A DNA stretch of 64,000 nucleotides. Source: Rheinheimera soli. Its GTDB lineage: Bacteria; Pseudomonadota; Gammaproteobacteria; Enterobacterales; Alteromonadaceae. The notes below the pieces were generated by a model. It worked only from the letters and a program-made list of their open reading frames with translations, had not been told where the DNA came from and ran no database searches. A program made the translations under genes and the position numbers. The stretch spans positions 124,001 to 188,000 of the forward strand of contig NZ_JAJOYU010000002.1 in assembly GCF_021290985.1 (NCBI RefSeq), read 5' to 3'. Shown in pieces: positions 26,484-35,012 of this stretch (position 1 is the first letter of the stretch; every line of letters starts with the position of its first letter).

Positions 26484-27481
26484 ACAGTCTCCTGTTGCAG
26501 CTTGTAGTTGTGAATAATAGCCTGCGCCAGCTTTAAACCAGCCAAATATGCATTTTCAACACGCCCGCCATAACTCCAGTCTCCACCAATCCAGAGTTGT
26601 TGATCAGGTAAAGTAATTAAACCTGGCGCTGGAACCTGATCATTTTGGCTTGCATAAAGCCAACGATGCGCCACAAGAGGCTCAATATTTTGCTGTATTT
26701 TCAGTTCTTCACTCAAAATGACTCTCGCTTCAGCAAACCAGAACTCAGGTGGCTTGTGCAGGTGTTCAGCACTGAAAGCTGCATTAAAATGCAGGATATA
26801 ACAGGAGTTCCGCCCAGTTTTGTGTTGCTGATGGCTAATGAATCTTAATTTTGGATGCTGGCAGAAAATAGCATCCCCTGCAGGCGATGCATCTGCCTGC
26901 ATAGCGACAGCCCAGCAAGGTTCCAACAAGGTAGTTGCATCATGAAACAACTCTGGTAACCGACTTTGCTTCAGTAATTGCTGAGCCTGAACCGGAGGAA
27001 GAGTCAAAAGCACAGCATCAAAATCTGTGTAACTTAAACCCGTCTCGCAAACTAATGTCCAGCGCTTCTGGCTAAGTTCGAGCTTTTGAATTCTGCAACT
27101 TGTGATCAAAGGAATATCTTGCAATAAGGCATTTAACGGGCTTTGCATCGAAGGTATGCCGATAAAACGTGCTTGGTCGTCAGTTGAATTTTTGAGGGAT
27201 GAATGACCATCTTCATTACACAACAGCGCGGTATTGCACGCCCAGACGCCTGCTTTACCTGCCTCAAGCCAGAGTTGAACTTGCTGCTTAAATTCTTCGC
27301 TTCGGGCCGTGAAATATTGAGCGCCCATATCCAGATAGCCCTGTTCCGTCCTTTTGCTGCTCATGCGCCCGCCTGCTGAACGGCCTTTATCAAACACAGT
27401 AACCTGATAGCCCTGTTCCATAAGCGTCGCTGCCGCTGCTGCACCTGTCAGCCCCGCCCCTATAACTGCTATTTTTTTCAT
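26480..27481 (-). CDS. Renalase-like FAD-dependent amine oxidase family protein
   Basis: A 333-residue flavoprotein. The Rossmann dinucleotide motif GAGLTGAAAAATL is at residues 8-20, the acidic end of strand 2 is VFDKGRSAGGRMSSKR, and the C-terminal FAD motif is WIGGDWSYGGRVENAYLAG. This layout is that of renalase-like NAD(P)/FAD oxidoreductases, some of which oxidise isomeric forms of NAD(P)H. Its stop codon overlaps the start of the SDR gene. The gene is divergent from msrA. Confidence 0.8.
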   Translation of the reverse strand: MKKIAVIGAGLTGAAAAATLMEQGYQVTVFDKGRSAGGRMSSKRTEQGYLDMGAQYFTARSEEFKQQVQLWLEAGKAGVWACNTALLCNEDGHSSLKNSTDDQARFIGIPSMQSPLNALLQDIPLITSCRIQKLELSQKRWTLVCETGLSYTDFDAVLLTLPPVQAQQLLKQSRLPELFHDATTLLEPCWAVAMQADASPAGDAIFCQHPKLRFISHQQHKTGRNSCYILHFNAAFSAEHLHKPPEFWFAEARVILSEELKIQQNIEPLVAHRWLYASQNDQVPAPGLITLPDQQLWIGGDWSYGGRVENAYLAGLKLAQAIIHNYKLQQETV

Positions 27482-27556
27482 CGTCGCTTTTCTTTTGAAC
27501 TGGTAACAGATTTACGCTGTATCATAAGCTAAGGATCAATGACGGAGCATCACCCC

Positions 27557-28090
27557 ATGAGTCAAACTGAAATTGCGACCTTTGGCGCAGGTTGTTTTTG
27601 GTGTATTGAATCAGCGTTCAATCAACTGCACGGAGTACAAAAGGCAGTCAGCGGTTATATGGGCGGCCAGACATTAAACCCGGATTATCGTCAGGTGTGC
27701 ACAGGAACCAGCGGTCATGCCGAAGTAGTACAGCTGGAGTTCGACCCTGCGCACGTGAGTTTTGAGCAGTTGTTGCAGGTGTTGTGGTTCTTGCACGACC
27801 CGACTCAGCTCAACAGACAAGGCAACGACATCGGCACTCAGTACCGTTCAGCTGTGTTTTATCACTCAGAACTGCAACGGCAACAGGCGCTTGCATCTAT
27901 CAGCGCAGCACAGCCACTATTTGATTTACCTATAGTGACAGAGGTCAGCCCAGCCAGTACTTTTTATCCGGCGGAGTCCTATCATCAAGGCTATTATTGG
28001 CAGAACACCAGCCAGCCTTACTGTCAGTTTTTAATCACACCCAAACTGGCTAAATTCCGCCAGACTTTTGTGACTTTATTGAAGGCTTAA
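27557..28090 (+). CDS. msrA: Peptide methionine (S)-S-oxide reductase
   Basis: A 177-residue MsrA, which reduces S-sulfoxides of methionine in proteins. The catalytic cysteine is in FGAGCFWCIE near the N terminus. Family blocks GVQKAVSGYMGG, YRQVCTGTSGHAEVVQ, HDPTQLNRQGNDIGTQYRS and YHQGYY are present. I placed the start at the second ATG (27557), which has GGAG nine bases upstream and gives the usual N terminus. The ATG at 27539 has its AAGGA only three bases away. Confidence 0.93.
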   Translation: MSQTEIATFGAGCFWCIESAFNQLHGVQKAVSGYMGGQTLNPDYRQVCTGTSGHAEVVQLEFDPAHVSFEQLLQVLWFLHDPTQLNRQGNDIGTQYRSAVFYHSELQRQQALASISAAQPLFDLPIVTEVSPASTFYPAESYHQGYYWQNTSQPYCQFLITPKLAKFRQTFVTLLKA

Positions 28091-28094
28091 TCAG

Positions 28095-28130
28095 AAATAA
28101 AAAAGGGCAAAGCCAAGACTTTGCCCTTCA
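28095..28130 (-). terminator. Bidirectional intrinsic terminator between msrA and btuB
   Basis: A 10-bp perfect stem AAGGGCAAAG (28103-28112) and CTTTGCCCTT (28119-28128). On the minus strand it is followed by a long T-tract (TTTTTTATTT), making a strong terminator for btuB. On the plus strand it follows the msrA stop by about a dozen bases, with a weaker T-tract. Confidence 0.85.
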
Positions 28131-28145
28131 GATTAAAACAGGATA

Positions 28146-29963
28146 TTAAATATCAGGGGTCCAGTTTAAACGCAGCGACCATTCAGCACCTGCAGTGGCG
28201 TAACCTGGCAGGTATAGATAATCTTTATTGGTCAGGTTGTCTGCTTTGGCTGCAACTTGCAAACTATGACTTACCTCATAACTCACACCAGCGCCCCACA
28301 AGGTGTACCCCCCCAGTTGTGGAATCGCAAAATCACCTGTCCGGAAGTCGCTCTGATAGTCAGAGGTGACAAATACCCGCCAGTCCTGCCATTGATAAGC
28401 GCCCTGCCAATGCACTGTGTGCTTAGAGCGTTTAATCAGAGCGGCGCCTGTGGTTTTATCTTTTGCGTCCGTATAGCTGTAAGCCAGTTGCTGATGCAGT
28501 TGCTGCCAGTTGTGACTGACGCTCAGCTCAGCGCCCTTGATTTTAGCTTCACCGACGTTTTGTGGTACCCAGTTGCCATCAGCCACAGGAGCCCACTGGA
28601 TCAGGTTAGTCACATTTTGCTGATAGACCGAGCTTTCAATCTGTAAATCGCCGGTGCGGTAGCGAAGACCCAATTCATCTGAAGTTGCAGTTTCAGGTGC
28701 TAAATCAGCATTACCACTCAAAGGATAATACAAGTCGTTAAAACTCGGCGCTTTAAACGCACTGCTTCTGCTGGCACGAACTAATAGCTCGTTTGTTAAC
28801 TGATAACCCAAACCCACTTCATAGGTGTCAGCATGACCATACTGACTTTGTTTATCATGACGGCCAGTGACATTAGCCAACCAGGCTCCGGACTGATAAC
28901 TGACACCGGCAAAAATAGCTTTATTGATACGAGAATCTACCTCATAGCCCAAATCGCTACCTGACACATCTTCCTGATACCAATTCACGCCAGTTAACAC
29001 CGTTAAGCTTTGAGTCAGTTGACGGCTGTATTGGTAGTCAAGCTCCCGCCGCTTTGTTTCAAACAGGCTGAGCGGGCTGTCTTCTCCCCAGTTTAGATCT
29101 TCGGTCTGGTTCTGGGACAGACTTAGTTTCTGTTTTGAATTATCACTGTCTAAAGCCCAGCCCAAACGACTTTGATTGGTTCTTGTCTCAACCTGATCAG
29201 CACCAGGCCCCCATGCTGGATCAAAATCATAGTGAGCACGGCTTCGCAGCACATTATGATCCGCAGACCATACGCCATAAGCTGTGTTGTATTCTGCGCC
29301 CAATTTACCGTAGTGCTGATCAAAACCATCTCGGTCCGCTTGAGTACCAGGCCTTACATCAAAACCTTCACTATCCGACCAGCCTAAATTACTGCGAACT
29401 TTTAACGCGCCATAAGTCTGGCTGGTCGCAATGTCGGCTTCATGGCTTTGATAACGACCGGTTTTTAATTGCACTGAAGTGTTGTCCGCTTTACGAGTGG
29501 TAATGGCAATCACACCGGCTAAAGCATCTGAACCATATAAGGCAGCTTTTGGCCCTTTAATTACTTCAATTTGCTCAATCTGCTGCAAAGATAGTTCAGC
29601 TAAAGAGGCATAGCCCAAAGTGGCTGAACCAGCACGAACACCATCGATCAATACTAGTGTATGACCTGCCGCGCCCCCACGCAGAAATAAGGTATTGGTT
29701 TGGCCTTTACCACCAGAACGACTGATTTGCACACCTGCCACCTGGCGCAGCAAAGCAGGCAGATCAGACACCTGAGCCTGCTCAATTTGCTCACGGTCTA
29801 AGACGGTGACTGAGGATAAAATCTGATGCACAGGCTGAGCCTGACGGGTTGCATAAACACTGATATGTTCCAGTGGATCGTCTGAGCTGTCGTCAGCTTG
29901 GGCGGTAAATATAAAAGCAGGCAGGCCAACGACTACTGTCGCCAGCATAGATTTTTTAAACAT
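28146..29963 (-). CDS. btuB: TonB-dependent vitamin B12 outer-membrane receptor
   Basis: A 605-residue TonB-dependent receptor. The signal peptide covers residues 1-23 (FTAQA). A TonB-box-like segment EHISVYATR follows at about residues 31-39. The plug domain has VSDLPALLRQVAGVQISRSG and LFLRGGAAGHTLVLIDGVR, then IEVIKGPKAALYGSDALAGVI. A 22-strand barrel of BtuB type follows (FKAPSFNDLYYPLSGNADL). It takes up cobalamin using TonB energy. The cobalamin riboswitch in its leader makes the substrate assignment strong. The ATG at 29963 has GGGAG five bases upstream. Confidence 0.93.
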   Translation of the reverse strand: MFKKSMLATVVVGLPAFIFTAQADDSSDDPLEHISVYATRQAQPVHQILSSVTVLDREQIEQAQVSDLPALLRQVAGVQISRSGGKGQTNTLFLRGGAAGHTLVLIDGVRAGSATLGYASLAELSLQQIEQIEVIKGPKAALYGSDALAGVIAITTRKADNTSVQLKTGRYQSHEADIATSQTYGALKVRSNLGWSDSEGFDVRPGTQADRDGFDQHYGKLGAEYNTAYGVWSADHNVLRSRAHYDFDPAWGPGADQVETRTNQSRLGWALDSDNSKQKLSLSQNQTEDLNWGEDSPLSLFETKRRELDYQYSRQLTQSLTVLTGVNWYQEDVSGSDLGYEVDSRINKAIFAGVSYQSGAWLANVTGRHDKQSQYGHADTYEVGLGYQLTNELLVRASRSSAFKAPSFNDLYYPLSGNADLAPETATSDELGLRYRTGDLQIESSVYQQNVTNLIQWAPVADGNWVPQNVGEAKIKGAELSVSHNWQQLHQQLAYSYTDAKDKTTGAALIKRSKHTVHWQGAYQWQDWRVFVTSDYQSDFRTGDFAIPQLGGYTLWGAGVSYEVSHSLQVAAKADNLTNKDYLYLPGYATAGAEWSLRLNWTPDI

Positions 29964-29976
29964 GATGTCTCCCAAA

Positions 29977-29996
29977 GACGCCCACCGCGTCCTGAA
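29977..29996 (-). promoter_or_regulatory. btuB leader hairpins next to the ribosome binding site
   Basis: Between the aptamer and the start codon, GACGC/GCGTC (29977-29981 with 29987-29991) forms a hairpin just before the GGGAG ribosome site. The overlapping CCTGAA (29991-29996) can instead pair with TTCAGG at 30011-30016, which is the 3' strand of aptamer helix P1. This suggests a translational switch. The direction of control is inferred. Confidence 0.4.
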
Positions 29997-30008
29997 TAGT
30001 GAATGAAC

Positions 30009-30204
30009 TTTTCAGGCCGGTCTCCGGGCTGACAGCAGACTATTTTCAATAGTTACTTTAATCCCTTCCCATCCCAAGACAGTGGTTTGATTAAAGCCAG
30101 AGCAAAGCTCTCTGTTGTTTTACCGTTGCGGGGGCAGCTCTGGATTTTCACCAGATTCCCGTTTCACCCTCAAATGTGGATCACATTCTATGGGCACCTG
30201 AAAA
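30009..30204 (-). promoter_or_regulatory. Cobalamin riboswitch in the btuB leader
   Basis: Read on the minus strand, the aptamer has AGGTGCCC at the 5' end, GGGTGAAACGGGAA, the stem CTGGTGAAAATCCAG, GCTGCCCCCGCAACGGTAA, and CAGCCCGGAGACCGGCC at the 3' end. These are the conserved blocks of the cobalamin riboswitch. The closing helix P1 is eight perfect base pairs (TTTTCAGG at 30009-30016 with CCTGAAAA at 30197-30204). Confidence 0.95.
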
Positions 30205-30369
30205 ACGCGGGGTCAGTGTAGCGGCGGCAATATGAAAGTCAACAGAAATCCAGACGTCTGCTTTTGTCGTTCGATGTAAATAGCCTGACGTTTTGGCTCT
30301 TCGTTAAACTCTGCCTGCAAACAGCTTGTAATTAGCTGCAGATGGGTTCGCTCCCTGGATTCTTTAGCT

Positions 30370-30375
30370 TATAAT
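30370..30375 (+). promoter_or_regulatory. Candidate -10 element of yajQ
   Basis: A consensus TATAAT lies 36 bases before the yajQ start codon. A TTCGCT 17 bases upstream is a poor match to -35, so the promoter call rests on the -10 element alone. Confidence 0.35.
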
Positions 30376-30411
30376 GGCTTCATAAATTTCAATGGAAAAA
30401 AAGAGAACACC

Positions 30412-30894
30412 ATGCCTTCATTTGATATTGTTTCAGAAATTGATATGAACCAAGCAAAAAACGCAGTTGAGAACGCAAAACGCGAGCTTGAAACCCGATT
30501 CGATTTTCGGGGCGTTGATGCCAAAATTGAGATGAATAAAGAGCACATAGAACTCACTGCAGAAGCGGATCAGCAAGTTATGCAGCTGTTTGATATTTTT
30601 GCCACCAAGGCAAGCAAACTTCAGTTGGACGTCAGTAGTTTCAAAATTGAAAAAGAAGATCGTCACGGCAAATACATAACGCGCCATGTCAGCATCAAGC
30701 AAGGCATCGACAAAGAGATAGCAAAAAAGGTCATTAAACTGATTAAAGAAAGCAGTATTAAAGTACAAGTGGCTATTCAGGGAGAAGAGCTGCGTGTCAC
30801 AGGTAAAAAGCGCGATGACTTGCAAGCTGTGATGCAGTTGGTCAGAACAAGCGACTTGGGTCAGCCGTTTCAGTTTAAGAACTTCAGAGACTAA
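30412..30894 (+). CDS. yajQ: YajQ family cyclic di-GMP/nucleotide-binding protein
   Basis: A 160-residue protein matching YajQ over its full length: MPSFDIVSEIDMNQAKNAVE at the start, RFDFRGVDAKIE, VKLIKESSIKVQVAIQGE-like central segment, and DLQAVMQLVRTSDLGQPFQFKNFRD at the end. The fold is two ferredoxin-like domains. In Xanthomonas and Pseudomonas, homologues bind cyclic di-GMP and act with LysR regulators; earlier work found tRNA or nucleotide binding. A purine-rich AAAAAAAGAGAA precedes the ATG. Confidence 0.93.
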   Translation: MPSFDIVSEIDMNQAKNAVENAKRELETRFDFRGVDAKIEMNKEHIELTAEADQQVMQLFDIFATKASKLQLDVSSFKIEKEDRHGKYITRHVSIKQGIDKEIAKKVIKLIKESSIKVQVAIQGEELRVTGKKRDDLQAVMQLVRTSDLGQPFQFKNFRD

Positions 30895-31299
30895 GTTCGT
30901 TCTCCATAGGTCTAAGCAAAAGCTTTAACAGGAGGAGACACCGAACCGCAAAAACGGTAGCTCCTCCTAAAAGCTCACAAAGCCTGATTTTGGTCAGCTA
31001 AGCTACAATCAAGCTTTTATCGCTCTGAACAAAAAAATTTCGATCATTTGTTGTCACTGAAATGCAGTTTTAGCTGTGATGCTGACTTGCTTATTTTTTA
31101 ACTCATTACTGGCCTGAACACCCCGAAAGTAAAAGCAGGTTGCCAATTCACTGTTGAAATTATCCACAGTGTCCAGTACTTCTTGTTGATCACTCTTTGG
31201 ATGTCGAATAAAGGCAAAAAGAGGCTGTTGGTTTCAGGCTGGAGATTATCACCTTAAAACTGATACAATCCGGGCAGGTCTTTTAAAGAAGAGTATCTT
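30895..31299. other. Intergenic region of 405 bases between yajQ and the vanZ-like gene
   Basis: No convincing open frame was found. It holds a strong stem-loop at 30921-30975 (listed separately), a single DnaA-box-like TTATCCACA at 31160-31168, and a TACAAT about 40 bases before the vanZ-like start that may be a -10 element. Confidence 0.5.
30921..30975. ncRNA. Strong stem-loop: 3' end structure of yajQ or small RNA
   Basis: AGGAGGAG (30930-30937) pairs with CTCCTCCT (30961-30968). The helix can extend outward by AGCTTT/AAAGCT (30921-30926 with 30970-30975) and inward by ACCG/CGGT. No T-tract follows on either strand, so a normal intrinsic terminator is unlikely. A structured RNA, a transcript-stabilising hairpin, or a repeat element are all possible. 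Confidence 0.35.
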
Positions 31300-31650
31300 G
31301 TGAAGCGTCATCTTTACCATGCGATTTGTTTGTTGGTGTTTACCGGGGCTACTTATGGCTTTCTGATGGAAGTAAAAAGCAGCGGTCTGAACCTTAATAG
31401 CTACGACAAACATCTGCACTTTTTGGTCTTTTTCTGCCTTACCGCTCTGTTGCAATGGAGCTACAAACCTAAATTATGGCAAGCCGTCGTGATTATGGCT
31501 GGGTATGGTGTCGCTATTGAGTTCCTGCAAAATTACCTGACCAGTTATCGTCGAGCAGAGTTGATGGATTGGGTTGCAGATGTTCTGGGCATGACTGCAT
31601 TTTATCTCTGCTACTTCGCTGTAAAAAAATGGCGCAACCGCACTCAATAG
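31300..31650 (+). CDS. VanZ-like membrane protein
   Basis: A 116-residue membrane protein with three or four hydrophobic segments. The VanZ-family features are KHLHFLVFFCLTALLQW near the middle, GVAIEFLQNYLTSYRRAELMDWVADVLGM (conserved Glu, Asp and the ELMDWVAD block), and a closing helix. Function is unclear in this group; VanZ of enterococci gives low teicoplanin resistance. The GTG start has AAGAAGAG upstream. Its 3' end overlaps the panE-like gene by 22 bases. Confidence 0.8.
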   Translation: MKRHLYHAICLLVFTGATYGFLMEVKSSGLNLNSYDKHLHFLVFFCLTALLQWSYKPKLWQAVVIMAGYGVAIEFLQNYLTSYRRAELMDWVADVLGMTAFYLCYFAVKKWRNRTQ

Positions 31651-32537
31651 AGCGTCCGCTTTGGACTGTCGTAGGTGAAGGTGCTATTGGCCTTCTGGCG
31701 GCAGCAAGGCTTTACAGGGCTGGTTATCCGGTGCAACTGCATCGTCGTGTGAACGGCCCTTTTCAATTTGTTTTCCAGTCTGCAGCTGTTTCGCAACAGA
31801 TCCATCTGCCACATCAGGCACAACCGCCTTATTCTTATGTTCTTTTACCCGTCAAAGCCTATGCAGTTCTGGATGCCTTGCACCAGTTGCTCCCCTTACT
31901 AGCTGACAATGCCCAACTGGTACTGAGCCATAATGGCATGGGTACCATAGAACAGGTGCTGCCACTGCTGAAACCCAGCCAGGGATTGTGGTTTTTAAGC
32001 ACCAGTCATGGTGCTTTTAAATCTGATGATGCAACAGTGGTCCATAGTGGCATGGGACAATCGGTGTCAGGTGCATTAAATCAAGCCGCTCTGGCGCAAC
32101 AGCTGGAGGTTGAACAAGCTATGCAAGCTGCTTTAGGCCCATTCACAGTGTTGGAGGATATCTGGCCGGCACTGTGGCTAAAACTGGCAGTGAATGCAGT
32201 GATTAATCCGCTCACCGCATTACACCAATGTAAAAATGGCGAGCTTGAGAATATAAAATACGCTGCAGCTATTCGGCTCTTGATTGAAGAGTTTGTGCTC
32301 CTTGCAAAAGCATCTGGCCAAGAGGTTAGCATTGAAGCTATAGAGCAAAGAGTAGCTTTGGTGATAAAGCAAACGGCCGATAATTATTCCTCTATGCAGC
32401 AGGATTTCGCTAAAGGCCGTCGTTCAGAACTGGATTACATTACAGGCTTTGTGCTGAAACAGGCAGAGCAGCATCAACTGCAACTGCCTGCCCATCAGGC
32501 GATTTATCAGTTGCTGCTTCAAAAATCGCCGCGATAA
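31629..32537 (+). CDS. panE: 2-dehydropantoate 2-reductase (ketopantoate reductase) family protein
   Basis: A 302-residue PanE-type protein. It has a nucleotide-binding motif GEGAIGLLAAARL near residues 16-28, a middle strand-loop block YVLLPVKAYAVLDAL, SHNGMGTIEQVL, and the catalytic lysine region WLKLAVNAVINPLTAL. SSMQQDFAKGRRSELDYITG follows, the conserved substrate-binding segment. It makes pantoate for coenzyme A. The usual GxGxxG here reads GEGAIG. I start it at the ATG inside the end of the vanZ-like gene. Its last 19 bases overlap the convergent thiI gene. Confidence 0.85.
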   Translation: MAQPHSIERPLWTVVGEGAIGLLAAARLYRAGYPVQLHRRVNGPFQFVFQSAAVSQQIHLPHQAQPPYSYVLLPVKAYAVLDALHQLLPLLADNAQLVLSHNGMGTIEQVLPLLKPSQGLWFLSTSHGAFKSDDATVVHSGMGQSVSGALNQAALAQQLEVEQAMQAALGPFTVLEDIWPALWLKLAVNAVINPLTALHQCKNGELENIKYAAAIRLLIEEFVLLAKASGQEVSIEAIEQRVALVIKQTADNYSSMQQDFAKGRRSELDYITGFVLKQAEQHQLQLPAHQAIYQLLLQKSPR

Positions 32538-33979
32538 ACCCCAACATTGGTATGACCCTGCTCGGTCAGCAACAATGCCTGCAGACGGCTCATCACGCCA
32601 CGTTCACAGTACAAATAATACTGTTGTGTTTGATCCAACTGACTAAACTGACTGGCCAGCTTGTAGAATGGCAATAACTGCAGCTGATGGCTGACCCCGG
32701 TTAAAGGTTTCACATCCACTTCATCCGGCGCACGAATATCCAGAATAATAGCGTCGGCGGCCATAGCGCTTTCGTCCAGCACAGTGCTGATTTGCTGCTC
32801 TGCCTGAAACTCAACAGTGCGAATATCCAGCACGTTCGCATCCAACGCCAGTTGTTCCAACGCCACCAAATTCAATTGCTGTTCAGCCAATAGTACTTTG
32901 TTTAAGTCTGCATTGACCGTAGGGTTATTCGAAATAACACCACAATACTCTGGCATAGTTTTGGCCATATCTTCAGCGCCAATTTTACGGGCTAAATCGA
33001 TGATTTCTTGCTTATCCTGATAAATCAGCGGACGCAACACCAGGGTGTCAGTGGCTTTATCTATCACACTTAAATTGGCGATAGTCTGACTGGCGACCTG
33101 GCCCACACTCTCCCCTGTCACTATCGCCTGAACGCCTAAACGCTCAGCCACAATAGCAGCAGCGCGCATCATCTGGCGCTTGAGTATGACGCCCATCAGA
33201 CCATTGTCGACTTTTTTCAGAATTTCAGTCACTACAGGCGCAAAATCAACACTGATAAATTTTACCTTGTGCGACAAGCTGAATTTTTGCCACAGATAAA
33301 ACGCCATCTGCCGCACACCGGTTTCATGTGCTGCACCACCTAAATTAAAAAACAGGTAATGAGTACGCAAACCTTTGCGGATCATCAGGTAGCTGGCTAC
33401 AGCTGAGTCAAAACCACCAGAAATTAAAGACAACACATCAGTTTGGCTTGGCAAAGGAAAACCGCCCATGCCTTCAAATACCTGGCTGACGATAATCAAC
33501 TGATCACGTTTAATCTCTACACGAACGACTTCCGCAGGGTTCTTTAGTTGCACACGAGCCGAAGGAATATGCTGATTTAAGCCGCCACCAATATAACGCT
33601 CGGCTTCAAGGGAGCTAAATTCATGATCACCAGTGCGTTTTACCCGCACACAAAAGCTTTTGCCTTCCAATCTTTGGCTAAACACAGTTTTGACTTGCTC
33701 AAAAATATCGTGCAAAGAGCTATAAGTGCCAGACTGCATTTCCATAAACTGCACTATGCCGGGAATACAGGCCAAATGGTCAATCATCTGCTGGCGCAAT
33801 TTAGGACTGTCGGACGCCGTTTGCACCAGTAAATGATCGTAATTATTTTTAACAGTAACGGATGGGTCTAACCGCAACAAAATGGTCTTCAGATTTTGCT
33901 CTAAAAGCATGGTCTGACGTTTCCGAACCGATTTACTTTTAATCGATATTTCCGGGTGCAGTTTGACTAAAAATTCCAT
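32519..33979 (-). CDS. thiI: tRNA 4-thiouridine synthase / thiamine sulfur carrier enzyme
   Basis: A 486-residue ThiI with all three parts: an N-terminal ferredoxin-like and THUMP region (residues 1-165), the PP-loop adenylation domain (SGGFDS near residue 190, catalytic cysteine in PEYCGVIS) and a C-terminal rhodanese domain. The persulfide cysteine is Cys458 (YLYCERGVMS). It inserts sulfur at U8 of tRNA and supplies sulfur for the thiamine thiazole. The rhodanese domain marks the long enterobacterial-type form. Confidence 0.95.
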   Translation of the reverse strand: MEFLVKLHPEISIKSKSVRKRQTMLLEQNLKTILLRLDPSVTVKNNYDHLLVQTASDSPKLRQQMIDHLACIPGIVQFMEMQSGTYSSLHDIFEQVKTVFSQRLEGKSFCVRVKRTGDHEFSSLEAERYIGGGLNQHIPSARVQLKNPAEVVRVEIKRDQLIIVSQVFEGMGGFPLPSQTDVLSLISGGFDSAVASYLMIRKGLRTHYLFFNLGGAAHETGVRQMAFYLWQKFSLSHKVKFISVDFAPVVTEILKKVDNGLMGVILKRQMMRAAAIVAERLGVQAIVTGESVGQVASQTIANLSVIDKATDTLVLRPLIYQDKQEIIDLARKIGAEDMAKTMPEYCGVISNNPTVNADLNKVLLAEQQLNLVALEQLALDANVLDIRTVEFQAEQQISTVLDESAMAADAIILDIRAPDEVDVKPLTGVSHQLQLLPFYKLASQFSQLDQTQQYYLYCERGVMSRLQALLLTEQGHTNVGVYRGDF

Positions 33980-34002
33980 CAGGTAAAGCTCGCTAAAAAA
34001 TA

Positions 34003-34026
34003 AAGGCGCGAATTATAGCGCGCCTT
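34003..34026 (-). terminator. Terminator-like hairpin after pomB, with TATAAT in its loop
   Basis: An eight-bp stem AAGGCGCG (34003-34010) with CGCGCCTT (34019-34026), followed on the minus strand by TTTATTTTTTA. This ends the pomAB transcript. The loop contains TATAAT (34012-34017 read on the minus strand), placed about 35 bases before the thiI start, so the same bases may serve as the thiI -10 element. No good -35 hexamer was seen. Confidence 0.65.
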
Positions 34027-34059
34027 GCATCAACAGTTTAGCTTTTATTGTTGCTGTGT

Positions 34060-35004
34060 TTATTGATTAGGCGTGCCTTGAGCAGCAGGTTCGAGGCTAA
34101 TAGGCTCTGACTCTTTCGGCTTACCCTGCATAATAGAAATTTCTACCCGGCGGTTTCGTCTTTTGTTACTTTCACTGTCGTTGGGCACCAAAGGACGGGT
34201 TTCAGCATGCCCCACCACGACCAGACGGTTTTTATCAAAACCAGGCGCTTTAATCATTTCAGACGCCACTGACACCGCACGCTGAGCTGACAAATCCCAG
34301 TTATTGCTGTGTAATTCATCTGCCACTTGCTCGGCATCCGTATGCCCTGACACAGTGATTTCACCAGGCACATCTTTTAATAAAGCACCGATGTTCTGAA
34401 TAATAGGTTTAAATCTCGGCTGTAAAAACGAAGAGCCTGACGGAAAAGAGCCATTTTCACGAATACGGATAATGATTTGCTGGCCTAAAGATTCAAGCTC
34501 TATAGCGCCATCCATAATTTGTTTTTCCAGTTGCTCAGCAATTTTTTTCAGCAGCTCATTGGTCTGTTCCTGTAACTCAGCAGCAGCTGCAACCGTATCC
34601 ATAGGTTCTTCTTCGGTACTGGTAGACTGGCCACCGGTTTTATCTTCCCGCTGTTCTTGTCTGCCTCCGGCTTCGTCTTCTTTACCCGCCTGGAAATTCA
34701 GCATTTGCTGCGTCATTTCCACGGTTTGCTGTTGAATGGTATCAATAGGGGTTGGATCAGGGCGGCCTGGACGGAACTCCATCGCAATGACACTGGTGCC
34801 TTTGGGGATGTCTTTCACTTCAATTTTATTTTGCACACCAAAAGCAAACTGCATTGAACCTGCGATTTGCTTAAATTTCAGCACGTCCATTTCGGAGAAG
34901 GACAGCAACAAAACAAAGAAGCACATCAAAAGCGCCATCAGATCAGCAAAGGTTCCCATATAAGCTGGTAAACCCGGTGGTGGACACTTTGGACACTTTG
35001 CCAT
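34060..35004 (-). CDS. pomB: Sodium-type flagellar motor stator protein PomB
   Basis: A 314-residue MotB/PomB homologue. The N terminus CPPPGLPAYMGTFADLMALL contains the ion-binding aspartate (Asp21) in the single membrane helix. SEMDVLKFKQIAGSM follows, the plug/linker type of sodium-driven PomB. The C-terminal OmpA-like peptidoglycan-binding domain has VSGHTDAEQ and DLSAQRAVSVASEM, then NRRVEISIMQ. Together with PomA it forms the sodium-conducting stator anchored to the cell wall. The gap from pomA is eight bases. Confidence 0.94.
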   Translation of the reverse strand: MAKCPKCPPPGLPAYMGTFADLMALLMCFFVLLLSFSEMDVLKFKQIAGSMQFAFGVQNKIEVKDIPKGTSVIAMEFRPGRPDPTPIDTIQQQTVEMTQQMLNFQAGKEDEAGGRQEQREDKTGGQSTSTEEEPMDTVAAAAELQEQTNELLKKIAEQLEKQIMDGAIELESLGQQIIIRIRENGSFPSGSSFLQPRFKPIIQNIGALLKDVPGEITVSGHTDAEQVADELHSNNWDLSAQRAVSVASEMIKAPGFDKNRLVVVGHAETRPLVPNDSESNKRRNRRVEISIMQGKPKESEPISLEPAAQGTPNQ

Positions 35005-35012
35005 ACAAACTC

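Noticed and set aside
31160-31168. A perfect DnaA box, TTATCCACA
   Set aside because: Single copy with no cluster, AT-rich unwinding element or origin-type neighbours such as dnaA, dnaN or gidA.
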